DNA from: Brumimicrobium sp035497735
GTDB lineage: Bacteria; Bacteroidota; Bacteroidia; Flavobacteriales_D; Crocinitomicaceae
Direction: 5' to 3'
DNA: 64,000 nt
Assembly (NCBI GenBank): GCA_035497735.1
Contig: DATJCX010000019.1
Span: forward strand, 37,317 to 101,316
In this document: positions 32,746 to 42,288 of the stretch, one piece after another
Position numbering within the stretch: position 1 is the first letter of the stretch
Layout of the letters: every line of letters begins with the position of its first letter
Notes under the pieces: generated by a model
Database searches by the model: none
What the model saw: the letters and a program-made list of their open reading frames with translations, nothing else
Told to the model about the DNA's origin: nothing
Position numbers and translations under genes: made by a program

Positions 32746-34644
32746 ATGAGTAAAATTATTGGTATAGATTTAGGAACTACGAACTCATGTGTTTCAGTAA
32801 TGGAAGGAAATGAGCCAGTAGTTATCACAAACGCGGAAGGTAAGAGAACCACACCTTCAATCGTAGCTTTTGTAGAAGGAGGAGAAAGAAAAGTTGGGGA
32901 TCCTGCAAAACGTCAAGCGATTACTAACCCATTAAAAACTATTTCTTCTATTAAGAGATTTATGGGTGCATCATACGACGCAGCTGATATTGAAAGCGCT
33001 AGAATTTCTTACGAAGTTGTAAAAGGCGAAAACAATACACCACGTGTTAAAATTGATGATAGAACCTATACACCACAAGAAATTTCTGCAATGATTCTTC
33101 AAAAAATGAAGAAAACAGCAGAGGACTATTTAGGTCAAGAAGTTACAGAAGCAGTTATTACTGTACCTGCATACTTTAATGACTCTCAACGTCAAGCAAC
33201 AAAAGAAGCTGGAGAGATTGCTGGTTTAACTGTTAAGAGAATTATTAACGAGCCAACAGCTGCTGCTTTAGCTTACGGATTAGATAAGAAAATTGAAGAC
33301 CAAAAAATCGCAGTATTCGACTTTGGAGGTGGTACATTCGACGTTTCTATCCTTGAATTAGGAGGAGGAGTTTTCGAAGTATTATCAACAGATGGAGATA
33401 CACGTTTAGGAGGAGATGACGTTGATAACAGAATCATTGACTGGTTAGCTGAAGAGTTTAAGAGCGACGAAGGAATCGATTTAAGAAAAGACCCAATGGC
33501 ACTTCAAAGATTAAAAGAAGCTGCTGAAAAGGCTAAGATCGAACTTTCTGCAAGTTCTTCAACAGAAATCAACTTACCGTACATCATGCCAGTTGACGGT
33601 ATTCCAAAACACTTAGTAAGAACATTACAACGTGCTAAATTTGAGCAATTAATCTCTGACATCGTTTCAAGCACAATCGAGCCATGTCGTAGAGCATTGA
33701 AAAATGCAGGATTATCAACTTCAGACATTAACGAAGTAATTTTAGTAGGAGGTTCAACACGTATTCCAGTTATCCAAGATGCAGTTAAGAATTTCTTCGG
33801 AAAAGATCCTTCAAAAGGAGTTAACCCAGATGAGGTGGTTGCAATTGGAGCAGCTATTCAAGGAGGAGTTTTAACAGGAGAAGTAAAAGACGTACTTTTA
33901 TTAGACGTAACTCCACTTTCATTAGGTATTGAAACAATGGGGGGTGTTATGACAAAACTAATTGAGTCAAATACAACGATTCCAACAAAGAAATCGCAAG
34001 TATTCTCAACAGCTGCAGACAACCAGCCTTCAGTAGACATCCATGTACTTCAAGGAGAGCGTTCAATGGCGAATGACAACAAGTCTTTAGGAAGATTCCA
34101 ATTGACAGATATTCCACCAGCACCAAGAGGAGTCCCTCAAATTGAAGTAACTTTTGATATTGACGCAAACGGTATTATGAATATCTCTGCCAAAGACAAA
34201 GGAACTGGTAAAGAGCAATCAATTAAAATCGAAGCTTCTTCAGGTTTAAGTGAGGAAGAAATCGAAAGAATGAAAAACGAAGCGAAAGCAAACGAAGAGT
34301 CTGACAGAAAGAAAAAAGAAGAGGTTGAGACAATTAACCAAGCAGATTCTTTAATCTTCCAAACAGAACGTCAATTGAAAGAGTACGGAGATAAAATCCC
34401 TGCAGATAAAAAACAACCAATTGAAGATGCTTTAGCTGAATTAAAGGCAGCGTTTGAAGCGCAAAACATCGAGACAATTAAGCCAGCAATGGATAAGTTA
34501 AACGAAGTTTTCCAAGCAGCGTCTCAAGAAATGTATCAACAAGGAGGTGATGCAGGAGCACAAGATACAGGAGCGAATGAATCATCAGGTGACGACGAAG
34601 TTACTGATGTAGATTTCGAAGAAGTTGAAGAAGAGGAAAAATAA
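32746..34644 (+). CDS. dnaK: Chaperone DnaK (Hsp70)
   Basis: The main Hsp70 chaperone. The 632-aa protein has the N-terminal ATPase domain (IIGIDLGTTNSCVSVMEG at 3-20, AVITVPAYFNDSQRQATK, IINEPTAAALAYGLDKK, IAVFDFGGGTFDVSIL), the substrate-binding domain (DVTPLSLGIETMGGVMTKLI) and an acidic C-terminus ending DVDFEEVEEEEK, the usual EEVD-like bacterial tail. It is not next to grpE or dnaJ. Regulation probably runs through the unusual upstream region with TGACA repeats; no CIRCE element is visible. Confidence 0.98.
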   Translation: MSKIIGIDLGTTNSCVSVMEGNEPVVITNAEGKRTTPSIVAFVEGGERKVGDPAKRQAITNPLKTISSIKRFMGASYDAADIESARISYEVVKGENNTPRVKIDDRTYTPQEISAMILQKMKKTAEDYLGQEVTEAVITVPAYFNDSQRQATKEAGEIAGLTVKRIINEPTAAALAYGLDKKIEDQKIAVFDFGGGTFDVSILELGGGVFEVLSTDGDTRLGGDDVDNRIIDWLAEEFKSDEGIDLRKDPMALQRLKEAAEKAKIELSASSSTEINLPYIMPVDGIPKHLVRTLQRAKFEQLISDIVSSTIEPCRRALKNAGLSTSDINEVILVGGSTRIPVIQDAVKNFFGKDPSKGVNPDEVVAIGAAIQGGVLTGEVKDVLLLDVTPLSLGIETMGGVMTKLIESNTTIPTKKSQVFSTAADNQPSVDIHVLQGERSMANDNKSLGRFQLTDIPPAPRGVPQIEVTFDIDANGIMNISAKDKGTGKEQSIKIEASSGLSEEEIERMKNEAKANEESDRKKKEEVETINQADSLIFQTERQLKEYGDKIPADKKQPIEDALAELKAAFEAQNIETIKPAMDKLNEVFQAASQEMYQQGGDAGAQDTGANESSGDDEVTDVDFEEVEEEEK

Positions 34645-34683
34645 AGACTTAATTTCATAAGTAATAGTTTTAGTTAATAGAAT

Positions 34684-34712
34684 AGGCGGCCGTAATGGTC
34701 GCCTTTTTTTTT
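34684..34712 (+). terminator. Rho-independent terminator of dnaK
   Basis: AGGCGGCC (34684-34691) pairs with GGTCGCCT (34697-34704) with one G-T pair and a five-base loop, followed by nine T. Confidence 0.9.
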
Positions 34713-34817
34713 AACCATACTTTAAAAGGCCTTATTCAAAGACAGGCACAGTTGCTATATTCTGGAATAATTGACCAAAACTTCGCTTATATTTTGAAAC
34801 TATTCACTTTTATGAGA

Positions 34818-34836
34818 CTTAGGGAAAATTCCTAAG
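34818..34836. promoter_or_regulatory. Inverted repeat upstream of purM
   Basis: CTTAGG-N7-CCTAAG, perfect 6-bp arms, about 45 bases upstream of the purM -7 box. No T-run, so more like an operator than a terminator. Confidence 0.3.
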
Positions 34837-34880
34837 CTGACATAAAGGTGAAAAAACTATTCTTTCTAATTAATTTTCCT

Positions 34881-34888
34881 TAAATTTG
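34881..34888 (+). promoter_or_regulatory. Promoter -7 box of purM-prfA-pyrF
   Basis: TAAATTTG, 24 bases before the purM ATG at 34913. Confidence 0.5.
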
Positions 34889-34912
34889 CACTTTTAATTT
34901 TATCAAATAGAA

Positions 34913-36079
34913 ATGGCGGATAATCGTTATAATCAAAGAGGAGTTTCAGCAGGAAAAGAAGATGTTCACAATGCAATTGCTAGCATTGATAAAGGAATTT
35001 TTCCACAGGCTTTCTGTAAAGTCGTTCCAGATTTATTAACAGGAAGCGAAGATCATTGTGTAGTGATGCATGCTGATGGTGCGGGAACAAAATCTGCATT
35101 GGCATACATGTACTGGAAAGAAACTGGAGATGTCTCAGTTTGGAAAGGTATCGCACAAGATGCTTTGATTATGAACGTTGATGACTTACTTTGTGTAGGT
35201 GCAACCGACAATATTTTAGTTTCTTCAACTATTGGTAGAAATAAAAACCTAGTAGATGGGGAAGTAATTGCAGCTTTAATTAACGGTTCGGAAGAATTGT
35301 TAGCTGAGTTACGTGAAATGGGAATTGGTATTTATTCAACTGGTGGTGAAACTGCTGACGTTGGGGATTTAGTTAGAACAATCATCGTTGACTCTACAGT
35401 AGTTTGTAGAATGAAGCGTGAGGACGTGGTTTCAAACCACAGAATTAAGGCAGGCGATGTGATTGTTGGACTTTCTTCTTCAGGACAAGCAACTTACGAA
35501 AAAGAATACAACGGAGGAATGGGTTCTAACGGATTAACATCTGCTAGACATGATGTATTCCACAAATATTTAGCTGAAAAGTTCCCAGAGAGTTTTGATG
35601 CAAGTATTCCTGAGGATTTAGTTTACAGCGGGAACTACAAATTGACAGATACTGTTGAAGGTAGTCCTATCAATGCTGGTAAGCTGGTTCTTTCTCCAAC
35701 GAGAACATATGCACCAATCATTAAGAAAATTTTAGATGCTCACCGCCCGGACGTTCACGGAATGGTTCACTGTAGTGGTGGAGCGCAAACTAAAATTTTA
35801 CATTTTATTGATAATTTACACATTATCAAGGACAATCTATTTCCACTACCTCCACTTTTCAAAACAATTCACGAAGAGTCAGGTACTGATTGGAAAGAGA
35901 TGTATAAAGTATTCAACATGGGACACAGAATGGAATTATATGTTCCAGAAGAAATTGCTCAAGACATCATTGAGATTTCAAAGTCCTTTAATGTAGGTGC
36001 TCAAATTGTTGGCCGTGTTGAAGCAAGTGACACAAAGAGGCTGACAATTCAATCAGAATTTGGTACTTTCGAATATTAA
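34913..36079 (+). CDS. purM: Phosphoribosylformylglycinamidine cyclo-ligase (AIR synthase)
   Basis: ATP-dependent ring closure of FGAM to aminoimidazole ribonucleotide in purine synthesis. The 388-aa protein carries YNQRGVSAGKEDVHNAI at the N-terminus, the substrate loop HADGAGTKSALAY, DALIMNVDDLLCVGA, YSTGGETADVGDLV and a C-terminal YKVFNMGHRMELYV, all AIRS-family elements. It is somewhat longer than E. coli PurM, as is usual for Bacteroidetes. prfA begins 8 bases after its stop. Confidence 0.95.
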   Translation: MADNRYNQRGVSAGKEDVHNAIASIDKGIFPQAFCKVVPDLLTGSEDHCVVMHADGAGTKSALAYMYWKETGDVSVWKGIAQDALIMNVDDLLCVGATDNILVSSTIGRNKNLVDGEVIAALINGSEELLAELREMGIGIYSTGGETADVGDLVRTIIVDSTVVCRMKREDVVSNHRIKAGDVIVGLSSSGQATYEKEYNGGMGSNGLTSARHDVFHKYLAEKFPESFDASIPEDLVYSGNYKLTDTVEGSPINAGKLVLSPTRTYAPIIKKILDAHRPDVHGMVHCSGGAQTKILHFIDNLHIIKDNLFPLPPLFKTIHEESGTDWKEMYKVFNMGHRMELYVPEEIAQDIIEISKSFNVGAQIVGRVEASDTKRLTIQSEFGTFEY

Positions 36080-36087
36080 TCACATTT

Positions 36088-37176
36088 ATGGATAATTCAC
36101 TATTAAGTAAATTAGAAGCTATTCATTACCGCTTCAAGGAAGTTGGACAACTTATTGTTGACCCTGACATCATAGCGGATATGAATCGCTACGTTAAGTT
36201 AAACAAAGAATACAAGGACCTTGAAGAAATCGACAGGGTTTATCAAGAATACAAGAATGTGTTGGACAACATTAAGTCCACACGAGAATTGCTTGATGGA
36301 GAAACGGATCAGGAGATGCGTGAAATGGCGAAGATGGAAATCGATGAGCTAGAAACAAGACGTCCTGAAATGGAAGAGGAAATTAAATTCCTACTAATTC
36401 CAAAAGATCCAGAAGACGACAAGAACGTAATTATTGAATTACGTGCAGGTACCGGTGGAGATGAAGCTTGTATTTTCGTGGACGACATTTACAGAATGTA
36501 CTCGATGTTCTTTAAAGAGCAAGGTTGGACTGTTGATGTTATCAACTCGCACGAAGGAGGAACAAAAGGATACAAAGAAATCGCATTAGAGGTTTCTGGT
36601 GAAGGCGTATATGGTTCAATGAAATTCGAATCGGGAGTTCACCGTGTACAACGTGTTCCAGAAACTGAATCGCAAGGACGTGTACATACCTCAGCAATTA
36701 CTGTAGCTGTTTTACCAGAGGCAGAAGAAGTAGATTTCGAGTTAAACATGAGTGATGTTAGAAGAGATACTTTCCGTGCATCTGGAGCTGGAGGTCAGCA
36801 CGTTAATAAGACTGACTCTGCTATTCGTTTAACGCACGTTCCTACTGGAATTGTAGTTGAATGTCAAGACGGTCGTTCGCAACATAAAAACTACGACAAA
36901 GCACTTTCAGTGTTACGTTCACGTTTATATCAAATCGAATTGGATAAAATCAACGAAGCGCGTGCACAAACAAGAAAGACTTTAGTTTCTTCAGGAGACC
37001 GATCTGCAAAGATTAGAACATACAACTATCCACAAGGACGAATCACTGATCACCGTATCAATAAGACGATATACAATTTGTCCAACTTTATGAACGGAGA
37101 TATTTCAGAAATGATTGACGCTTTGAAGATGGCAGAAAATGCGGAGAAATTAAAAGGAGAAGAAGGACTCGTTTAG
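36088..37176 (+). CDS. prfA: Peptide chain release factor 1
   Basis: Releases nascent chains at UAA and UAG. The 362-aa protein has the peptidyl-hydrolysis motif GGQ at 235-237 (ASGAGGQHVNKTD) and the stop-reading tripeptide of the PxT class (P191-E-T193 in RVQRVPETESQGRVH), which separates RF1 from the SPF-containing RF2. It sits between purM and pyrF, spaced 8 and 19 bases, forming one transcript. Confidence 0.97.
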   Translation: MDNSLLSKLEAIHYRFKEVGQLIVDPDIIADMNRYVKLNKEYKDLEEIDRVYQEYKNVLDNIKSTRELLDGETDQEMREMAKMEIDELETRRPEMEEEIKFLLIPKDPEDDKNVIIELRAGTGGDEACIFVDDIYRMYSMFFKEQGWTVDVINSHEGGTKGYKEIALEVSGEGVYGSMKFESGVHRVQRVPETESQGRVHTSAITVAVLPEAEEVDFELNMSDVRRDTFRASGAGGQHVNKTDSAIRLTHVPTGIVVECQDGRSQHKNYDKALSVLRSRLYQIELDKINEARAQTRKTLVSSGDRSAKIRTYNYPQGRITDHRINKTIYNLSNFMNGDISEMIDALKMAENAEKLKGEEGLV

Positions 37177-37195
37177 GCGCTTACACACCAAGTTT

Positions 37196-38017
37196 ATGAA
37201 TAAAGCAGATTTAATAGCAGAAATAAAATCCACAAAATCTTTCCTATGCGTAGGATTGGATACGGATTTAGACAAAATACCTAAGCACTTATTGAATACA
37301 GAAGATCCAATCTTTGAATTCAACAAAGCAATTATAGACGCTACAAAAGATTACTGCGTAGCTTACAAGCCTAATATTGCATTTTATGAATGCTTAGGTC
37401 CAAAAGGCTGGGAATCTTTAAAGAAAACGATAGATTATATTCCGAAAAATAAATTCACCATTGCAGATGCTAAACGTGGAGATATTGGGAATACTTCCAA
37501 CTATTATGCAAAGACATTCTTTGAATATATGGATTTTGATGCAGTAACAATTGCACCATATATGGGAGAAGATTCTATCACTCCTTTTTTAGAATACAAA
37601 GATAAATGGGTAATCATTTTGGCACTTACTTCAAACAAAGGAGCATTGGATTTTCAGTTTATAACTGACTTGAATGGAACGAAGCTATACGAACATGTAT
37701 TAAAGAAGACTTCCAAATGGGGAACTTCTGACAACATTATGTATGTCGTGGGTGCAACAAGAGCTGAGGGAATTGGAAGTGTTAGAAAAATAGTTCCTAG
37801 TAACTTCTTCTTAGTACCGGGAATTGGCGCACAAGGTGGAAGTTTACAAGATACAGCGAACTACGGATGGAATGACGACTGTGGTCTTTTAGTGAACTCT
37901 TCTCGTGGAATTATTTACGCATCAGAAGGAATGGACTTTGCTGAGAAAGCTGGTGAAGCTGCTAAAGAAGTTCAACAAGAAATGGAGAAGATTCTTTTAG
38001 CGAAAAACTTTATTTAA
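37196..38017 (+). CDS. pyrF: Orotidine 5'-phosphate decarboxylase
   Basis: Decarboxylates OMP to UMP. The 273-aa protein is the longer type 2 form: FLCVGLDTDLDKIP near the N-terminus, VAYKPNIAFYECLG, the catalytic D-x-K-R-x-D-I-x-N-T motif ADAKRGDIGNTS, ITIAPYMGEDS-like loop and the phosphate-binding FFLVPGIGAQGG. Last gene of the purM-prfA-pyrF transcript, ended by a bidirectional terminator. Confidence 0.95.
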   Translation: MNKADLIAEIKSTKSFLCVGLDTDLDKIPKHLLNTEDPIFEFNKAIIDATKDYCVAYKPNIAFYECLGPKGWESLKKTIDYIPKNKFTIADAKRGDIGNTSNYYAKTFFEYMDFDAVTIAPYMGEDSITPFLEYKDKWVIILALTSNKGALDFQFITDLNGTKLYEHVLKKTSKWGTSDNIMYVVGATRAEGIGSVRKIVPSNFFLVPGIGAQGGSLQDTANYGWNDDCGLLVNSSRGIIYASEGMDFAEKAGEAAKEVQQEMEKILLAKNFI

Positions 38018-38064
38018 AATATCGATTGACTCATGGATTAGCTCTTTGTAGTCGAACAAGAAAT

Positions 38065-38097
38065 AAAAAAGAGGAAAACAATGTTTTCCTCTTTTTA
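38065..38097. terminator. Bidirectional terminator between pyrF and the RND pump gene
   Basis: A 14-bp perfect stem (38066-38079 with 38083-38096, core GAGGAAAAC), loop AAT, flanked by A and T runs. Confidence 0.9.
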
Positions 38098-38131
38098 CTT
38101 TTAACCTGAGTTCGATTATATGCTATAAATA

Positions 38132-41100
38132 TTACTCTATTTCGTCTGACTCATTCACCAATTCCATTTTTCTATTTTTCACTTCAATAGTAGGTGGTAT
38201 CATTTTATAAACTACTGGCGTAACAATTCTCGATAATAAAGTAGAACTCAGTAATCCACCGATAATCACAATCGCTAAAGGGGAGGTCATTGGGTTGCTT
38301 GACAACGCAATTGGCATAAGTCCTCCAACAGCAGTCATCGCCGTTAAAATGATAGGTAAGAATCGAATCTCGGCGGCTTTTTCTGCTGCTTCAACAATTC
38401 CCATTCCTTCTTCACGAAGTTGATTCGTAAAGTCAACCAATAGAATCGTGTTTTTTACTTCAATTCCCGCCAAGGCGACTAGTCCAATCGTCGATACAAA
38501 AGAAAGTGGGTTTCCAGTAATCCATAAAGCAGCAACTGCACCAACAATGCCTAAAGGAATAACGGAAAGAACAATAAAAGTTGACTTCAAGGTTTTAAAT
38601 TCTAAAAGCAATACCGCTATGAATAAGAAGGCAGTAATAACTACAATCGTTCCGAAGCCACCAAAGGCTTCTTCTTTACTTTCTACCTCTCCTCCCATTT
38701 CAAAATGGTAACCATAAGGCATATTCATTTCCTTCATTCGCGCTTCAACCCTATTGATAACATCATTATTTGAGTATCCTTTTTCAACAAAGGAATTGAC
38801 ATAAACAACTCTTGTTCTATTAATATGCGCAATTGAAGCTGGAGAAGATTCTAAACCAATTGTAATAAATTGTTTAATCGGCATCGCTGTTCCTTGCACA
38901 TTTTCTACGAAAACACCATCTAGAATATTCAGGTCTGCATAATCACCTCTCGGAACACTTACTCGAATCTTATAGTCTTCCCCATCGCTTTCTGGGTCGG
39001 AAAATTCAGCAACATCCAGTCCTGAAATAGCCATACGAATTGTTCTATCAATAACAGCCGTTGGAATTCCAAACGCTAAGGCTTTTTCTCTGTTAACATC
39101 AATCTTAAAATCGATTTTATTGAATCTTGAACGATTGTTTATATCCTCTGTTCCTTCAATATCAGTTAACAACAATTCTACATCTTCTGCCAACTTTTTT
39201 AGCGTGTCTAAATCATCTCCAAACAAGCGCACTTCAACAGGTGAAAGAATAGGAACACCTTGTTCAAAGTTTCGAACTTCTATGCGTGCACCTAGGAAGT
39301 TGCTCCATTTGTTACGCAAAGAGTCCATAATTTCCAATTTATCTCTTGCTTTTACATCGTCATCGAGTTGTACAAAAATTTCAGCGAAATCTTCCTTCTC
39401 AGTTGCCTGGTCAACGTTATAATAAATTCTTGGATTTCCTTTACCTACGTTACTTGAAAAGTATTTAACTCTTTCCACTTCCCCCAAATCTTTCTCAACC
39501 AAACGCGTTACACTATCTGAATAATGAATATTAGATTGCGGTGGCGGGGTAATATGCACCATAAACATTGGTTTTTCCGAAGAAGGAAATAATTCAAATC
39601 CTAATCTTGGAATCATCGCTACGGATCCTCCAAAAATAACCAATGCCAGAACAACTGTTAAGACAGGTCTCTTCAATGCTTTATCTAGCCATACAGCATA
39701 AGTAACATGAATCACTTTTTGAAGTCCTCTAAGAATAAAGTTACCTTCCGTATTTCCGTCAGATCTTAAAATTCTTGTTGCCAAAAGAGGAACAACAAAC
39801 AAAGCGACGAACATTGAGCCAATAACAGAACCAATTACTGCCGTAGGCATACTTCTGATAAACTGTCCTGCCATTTCAGGTAAGAACATCAAAGGAATAA
39901 AAGCCACAACCAATGTAGCTGTACAACCTATTACTGCAAACAAAATCTGCTGTGTTCCTTTAATCGCTGCCTCAGCTCTGGAATACCCTTCTCGCATCCA
40001 TCTTTCAATGTTTTCAACTACTACAATACTATCGTCAACAACAAGTCCTAAAGCAACAACAAATCCAACGATACTCAACTGATTCAATGAGTAACCAAAC
40101 ATATTTAGAACAACAATTCCGATAGCTAATGAAAGCGGAATAGCGATCATTACAACAATAGAAGCTCGATATCCCAATGGAAGTAAAGTAATCATTACCA
40201 AACCAATTGCTATCATAAAGTCAAGTCCTAAACCGCTCAAACGTTTTTCAACTTGGTCAGCTTGTTCAAACTGAAGTACTAAATCAACATTAGCAGGTAA
40301 TTTCTCTTTAAATGCTTCAATAACTTTCAGATATTCAGCTTGCGTTTCACTGATGTTAACCCCTTTCTTTTGCGAAGCCGTAATAAATAAACTTCTATAC
40401 CCATTCAGTCGTGTAATATGCGTTTCTGGGCTATAGTCGAAGTAAACATCAGCTACATCATCCAAAAGAATATTCTTCCCTTGGCTACTAGATACAATCG
40501 TATTCTTGATTTGATCAATACTTTGATAATTCCCGCTTGTCTTAACACTAAAGGTCTTCTCTCCTGCGTGAACACTTCCTCCAGGAATATTCATTGCTTC
40601 GCTTCCAATAGCATCCATTATTTGCGTAACTGGAATCTTAAGTTGCGCCAAACGACCAGGATTCACGTCAACTTTCACCAAAGGATCTGTTAAACCATGA
40701 ATGGTAACTTCTTTTAGCATTTTGACTTTTTCTAACTCCGTTTTCAAGTCATTCGCCAACTTCTGCATCGTTTTCTTAGAAGCACTTTCTGAAATCAATG
40801 CTCCTTGAATAATACTTACGTTTGTTGGATCAATTTCAATTACTTGTGCTTTGTAGATTCCTTCCGGTAAATCTTCTTGTTGTGCAGCACTCAATTCACG
40901 AATAACTTCTTGATACTTGGCATTATAATCGGCAATGTACTCATACTCTACCACCATCAAAACCAGACCATTATCTATCTTTGTTTTAATTTTTTTTATT
41001 TTATCTAAACCACTAAAACGAGATTCTAAAGGTTTTGCCACTAACTGTTCCATATCCTTTGGGCTTGCACCTGGATAGACAACCACAACAGGGAAATACG

Positions 41101-41227
41101 GCGCCACCATATCAGGGTCTTCCGCTCTTGGCATAGAAAACAAGGTCATTCCCCCAACGATTAGGAGCATCAACACTATAATTAGTGTAAATTGATAGTT
41201 TTTAACTGGATATCTAATAATATTCAT
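38132..41227 (-). CDS. RND-family efflux pump, inner-membrane transporter
   Basis: A 1031-aa AcrB/MdtB-type proton-driven transporter, last gene of a tetR-tolC-MFP-RND operon. It has the twelve-segment RND layout with two large periplasmic loops; the first segment is about 11-31 and YPGASPKDMEQLVAKPLE opens loop 1. The proton-relay aspartates sit in LGLVVDDSIVVVENIERWM (TM4). The second half repeats the fold (IGLVALAGIEVKNTILLVDFTNQL). Substrates are unknown: the sequence fits the HAE1 drug/organic family more than the CusA metal group. Confidence 0.92.
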   Translation of the reverse strand: MNIIRYPVKNYQFTLIIVLMLLIVGGMTLFSMPRAEDPDMVAPYFPVVVVYPGASPKDMEQLVAKPLESRFSGLDKIKKIKTKIDNGLVLMVVEYEYIADYNAKYQEVIRELSAAQQEDLPEGIYKAQVIEIDPTNVSIIQGALISESASKKTMQKLANDLKTELEKVKMLKEVTIHGLTDPLVKVDVNPGRLAQLKIPVTQIMDAIGSEAMNIPGGSVHAGEKTFSVKTSGNYQSIDQIKNTIVSSSQGKNILLDDVADVYFDYSPETHITRLNGYRSLFITASQKKGVNISETQAEYLKVIEAFKEKLPANVDLVLQFEQADQVEKRLSGLGLDFMIAIGLVMITLLPLGYRASIVVMIAIPLSLAIGIVVLNMFGYSLNQLSIVGFVVALGLVVDDSIVVVENIERWMREGYSRAEAAIKGTQQILFAVIGCTATLVVAFIPLMFLPEMAGQFIRSMPTAVIGSVIGSMFVALFVVPLLATRILRSDGNTEGNFILRGLQKVIHVTYAVWLDKALKRPVLTVVLALVIFGGSVAMIPRLGFELFPSSEKPMFMVHITPPPQSNIHYSDSVTRLVEKDLGEVERVKYFSSNVGKGNPRIYYNVDQATEKEDFAEIFVQLDDDVKARDKLEIMDSLRNKWSNFLGARIEVRNFEQGVPILSPVEVRLFGDDLDTLKKLAEDVELLLTDIEGTEDINNRSRFNKIDFKIDVNREKALAFGIPTAVIDRTIRMAISGLDVAEFSDPESDGEDYKIRVSVPRGDYADLNILDGVFVENVQGTAMPIKQFITIGLESSPASIAHINRTRVVYVNSFVEKGYSNNDVINRVEARMKEMNMPYGYHFEMGGEVESKEEAFGGFGTIVVITAFLFIAVLLLEFKTLKSTFIVLSVIPLGIVGAVAALWITGNPLSFVSTIGLVALAGIEVKNTILLVDFTNQLREEGMGIVEAAEKAAEIRFLPIILTAMTAVGGLMPIALSSNPMTSPLAIVIIGGLLSSTLLSRIVTPVVYKMIPPTIEVKNRKMELVNESDEIE

Positions 41228-41238
41228 TCCTAATAAAT

Positions 41239-42285
41239 TTATTCTACAATTCTAATTTTAGAGTCCACCTTTAAGTAAGGACTTCCAGAATTTATGATGT
41301 ATTTGTGATTTTCTAAACCAGAGGAAATTAAAACATTCTCCTTTTGAATTCCAGCAATTGTCACTTCTACCTTTGAGACAGTTTCCTTGTCATCAGTTAC
41401 ATATACATATCCTTTTCCTCTATCTCCATCCAACAAAGCACTGTAAGGAATCATCCAGTATTCAGGAGATTCTCCAAATATTCTAACCCTAGCAAACATT
41501 CCTGATGCAACTGGAACATTACCGATATCTCTAGGTTGAACATGCACCGTAAAAGTTCCGGAATTAGGATCTAAACCTTCAGATTTTCTTAGAACACGTG
41601 CATATAAAGTATCTGTGAAAGCATCCGTAAAAATATTTACAGAGTCACGCACTCTAATACTCGCCCATTGTGCGTCAGAAACTCCAACTTTAACTACCCA
41701 ATTTCCTTTTCCTGCACTGTTCATTTGAAAGATAGGCATTCCTGGACCAACGATTTGACCTTCATTTGCTAATTTAATCAAGATATAACCATCGTTATTG
41801 GCTCTAATTTGTGAATATCTCAAGTTAAATTGTAAAGAATTCCAGTCTTGCTCTAAGACATCAACAGCAGTTTGTGCGTTTTGATATTGCTCAAGCGTTG
41901 CAACACTATCTTGGTATAATTTTTTTGCTCTTTGCAAGTCACGCTCCGACTTCTCCATTGCAATTCTAACCTGTTCTGCTTTGGCATTAAGTTCCGTCAT
42001 ATTTAAAGAAGCTAATAACTGACCTTTCTTAACAAAGTCACCTTCTTTTACATAGACTCTATCGATAATTCCACCATTTTTAAATGACAGTAGCGTTTCG
42101 TCATCTGTAGAAAACAAACCCGTTGCTTCAACAACAGTACTTTCAATTCCTTTCTCAATAGATATAACAGATACAGGAATAAACTCTTCTACAACCAGTC
42201 CTGGGTCTTTTTCGCTTTTACAGGAAGTAAGGGTAATTAAACCTCCCAATAATAAAGCACTCAATATTTTAATTCTTGTTTTCAT
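41239..42285 (-). CDS. RND efflux periplasmic adaptor (membrane fusion protein), lipoprotein
   Basis: A 348-aa HlyD/AcrA-type adaptor that bridges the RND pump and the TolC-type channel. Signal with lipobox LTSC (Cys22). The lipoyl halves flank a helical hairpin (GGIIDRVYVKEGDFVKKGQLLASL at about 68-91, coiled coil about 92-150, then RANNDGYILIKLANEGQIV), with beta-barrel and C-terminal membrane-proximal domains following. Eleven bases before the pump gene. Confidence 0.92.
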   Translation of the reverse strand: MKTRIKILSALLLGGLITLTSCKSEKDPGLVVEEFIPVSVISIEKGIESTVVEATGLFSTDDETLLSFKNGGIIDRVYVKEGDFVKKGQLLASLNMTELNAKAEQVRIAMEKSERDLQRAKKLYQDSVATLEQYQNAQTAVDVLEQDWNSLQFNLRYSQIRANNDGYILIKLANEGQIVGPGMPIFQMNSAGKGNWVVKVGVSDAQWASIRVRDSVNIFTDAFTDTLYARVLRKSEGLDPNSGTFTVHVQPRDIGNVPVASGMFARVRIFGESPEYWMIPYSALLDGDRGKGYVYVTDDKETVSKVEVTIAGIQKENVLISSGLENHKYIINSGSPYLKVDSKIRIVE

Positions 42286-42288
42286 CTT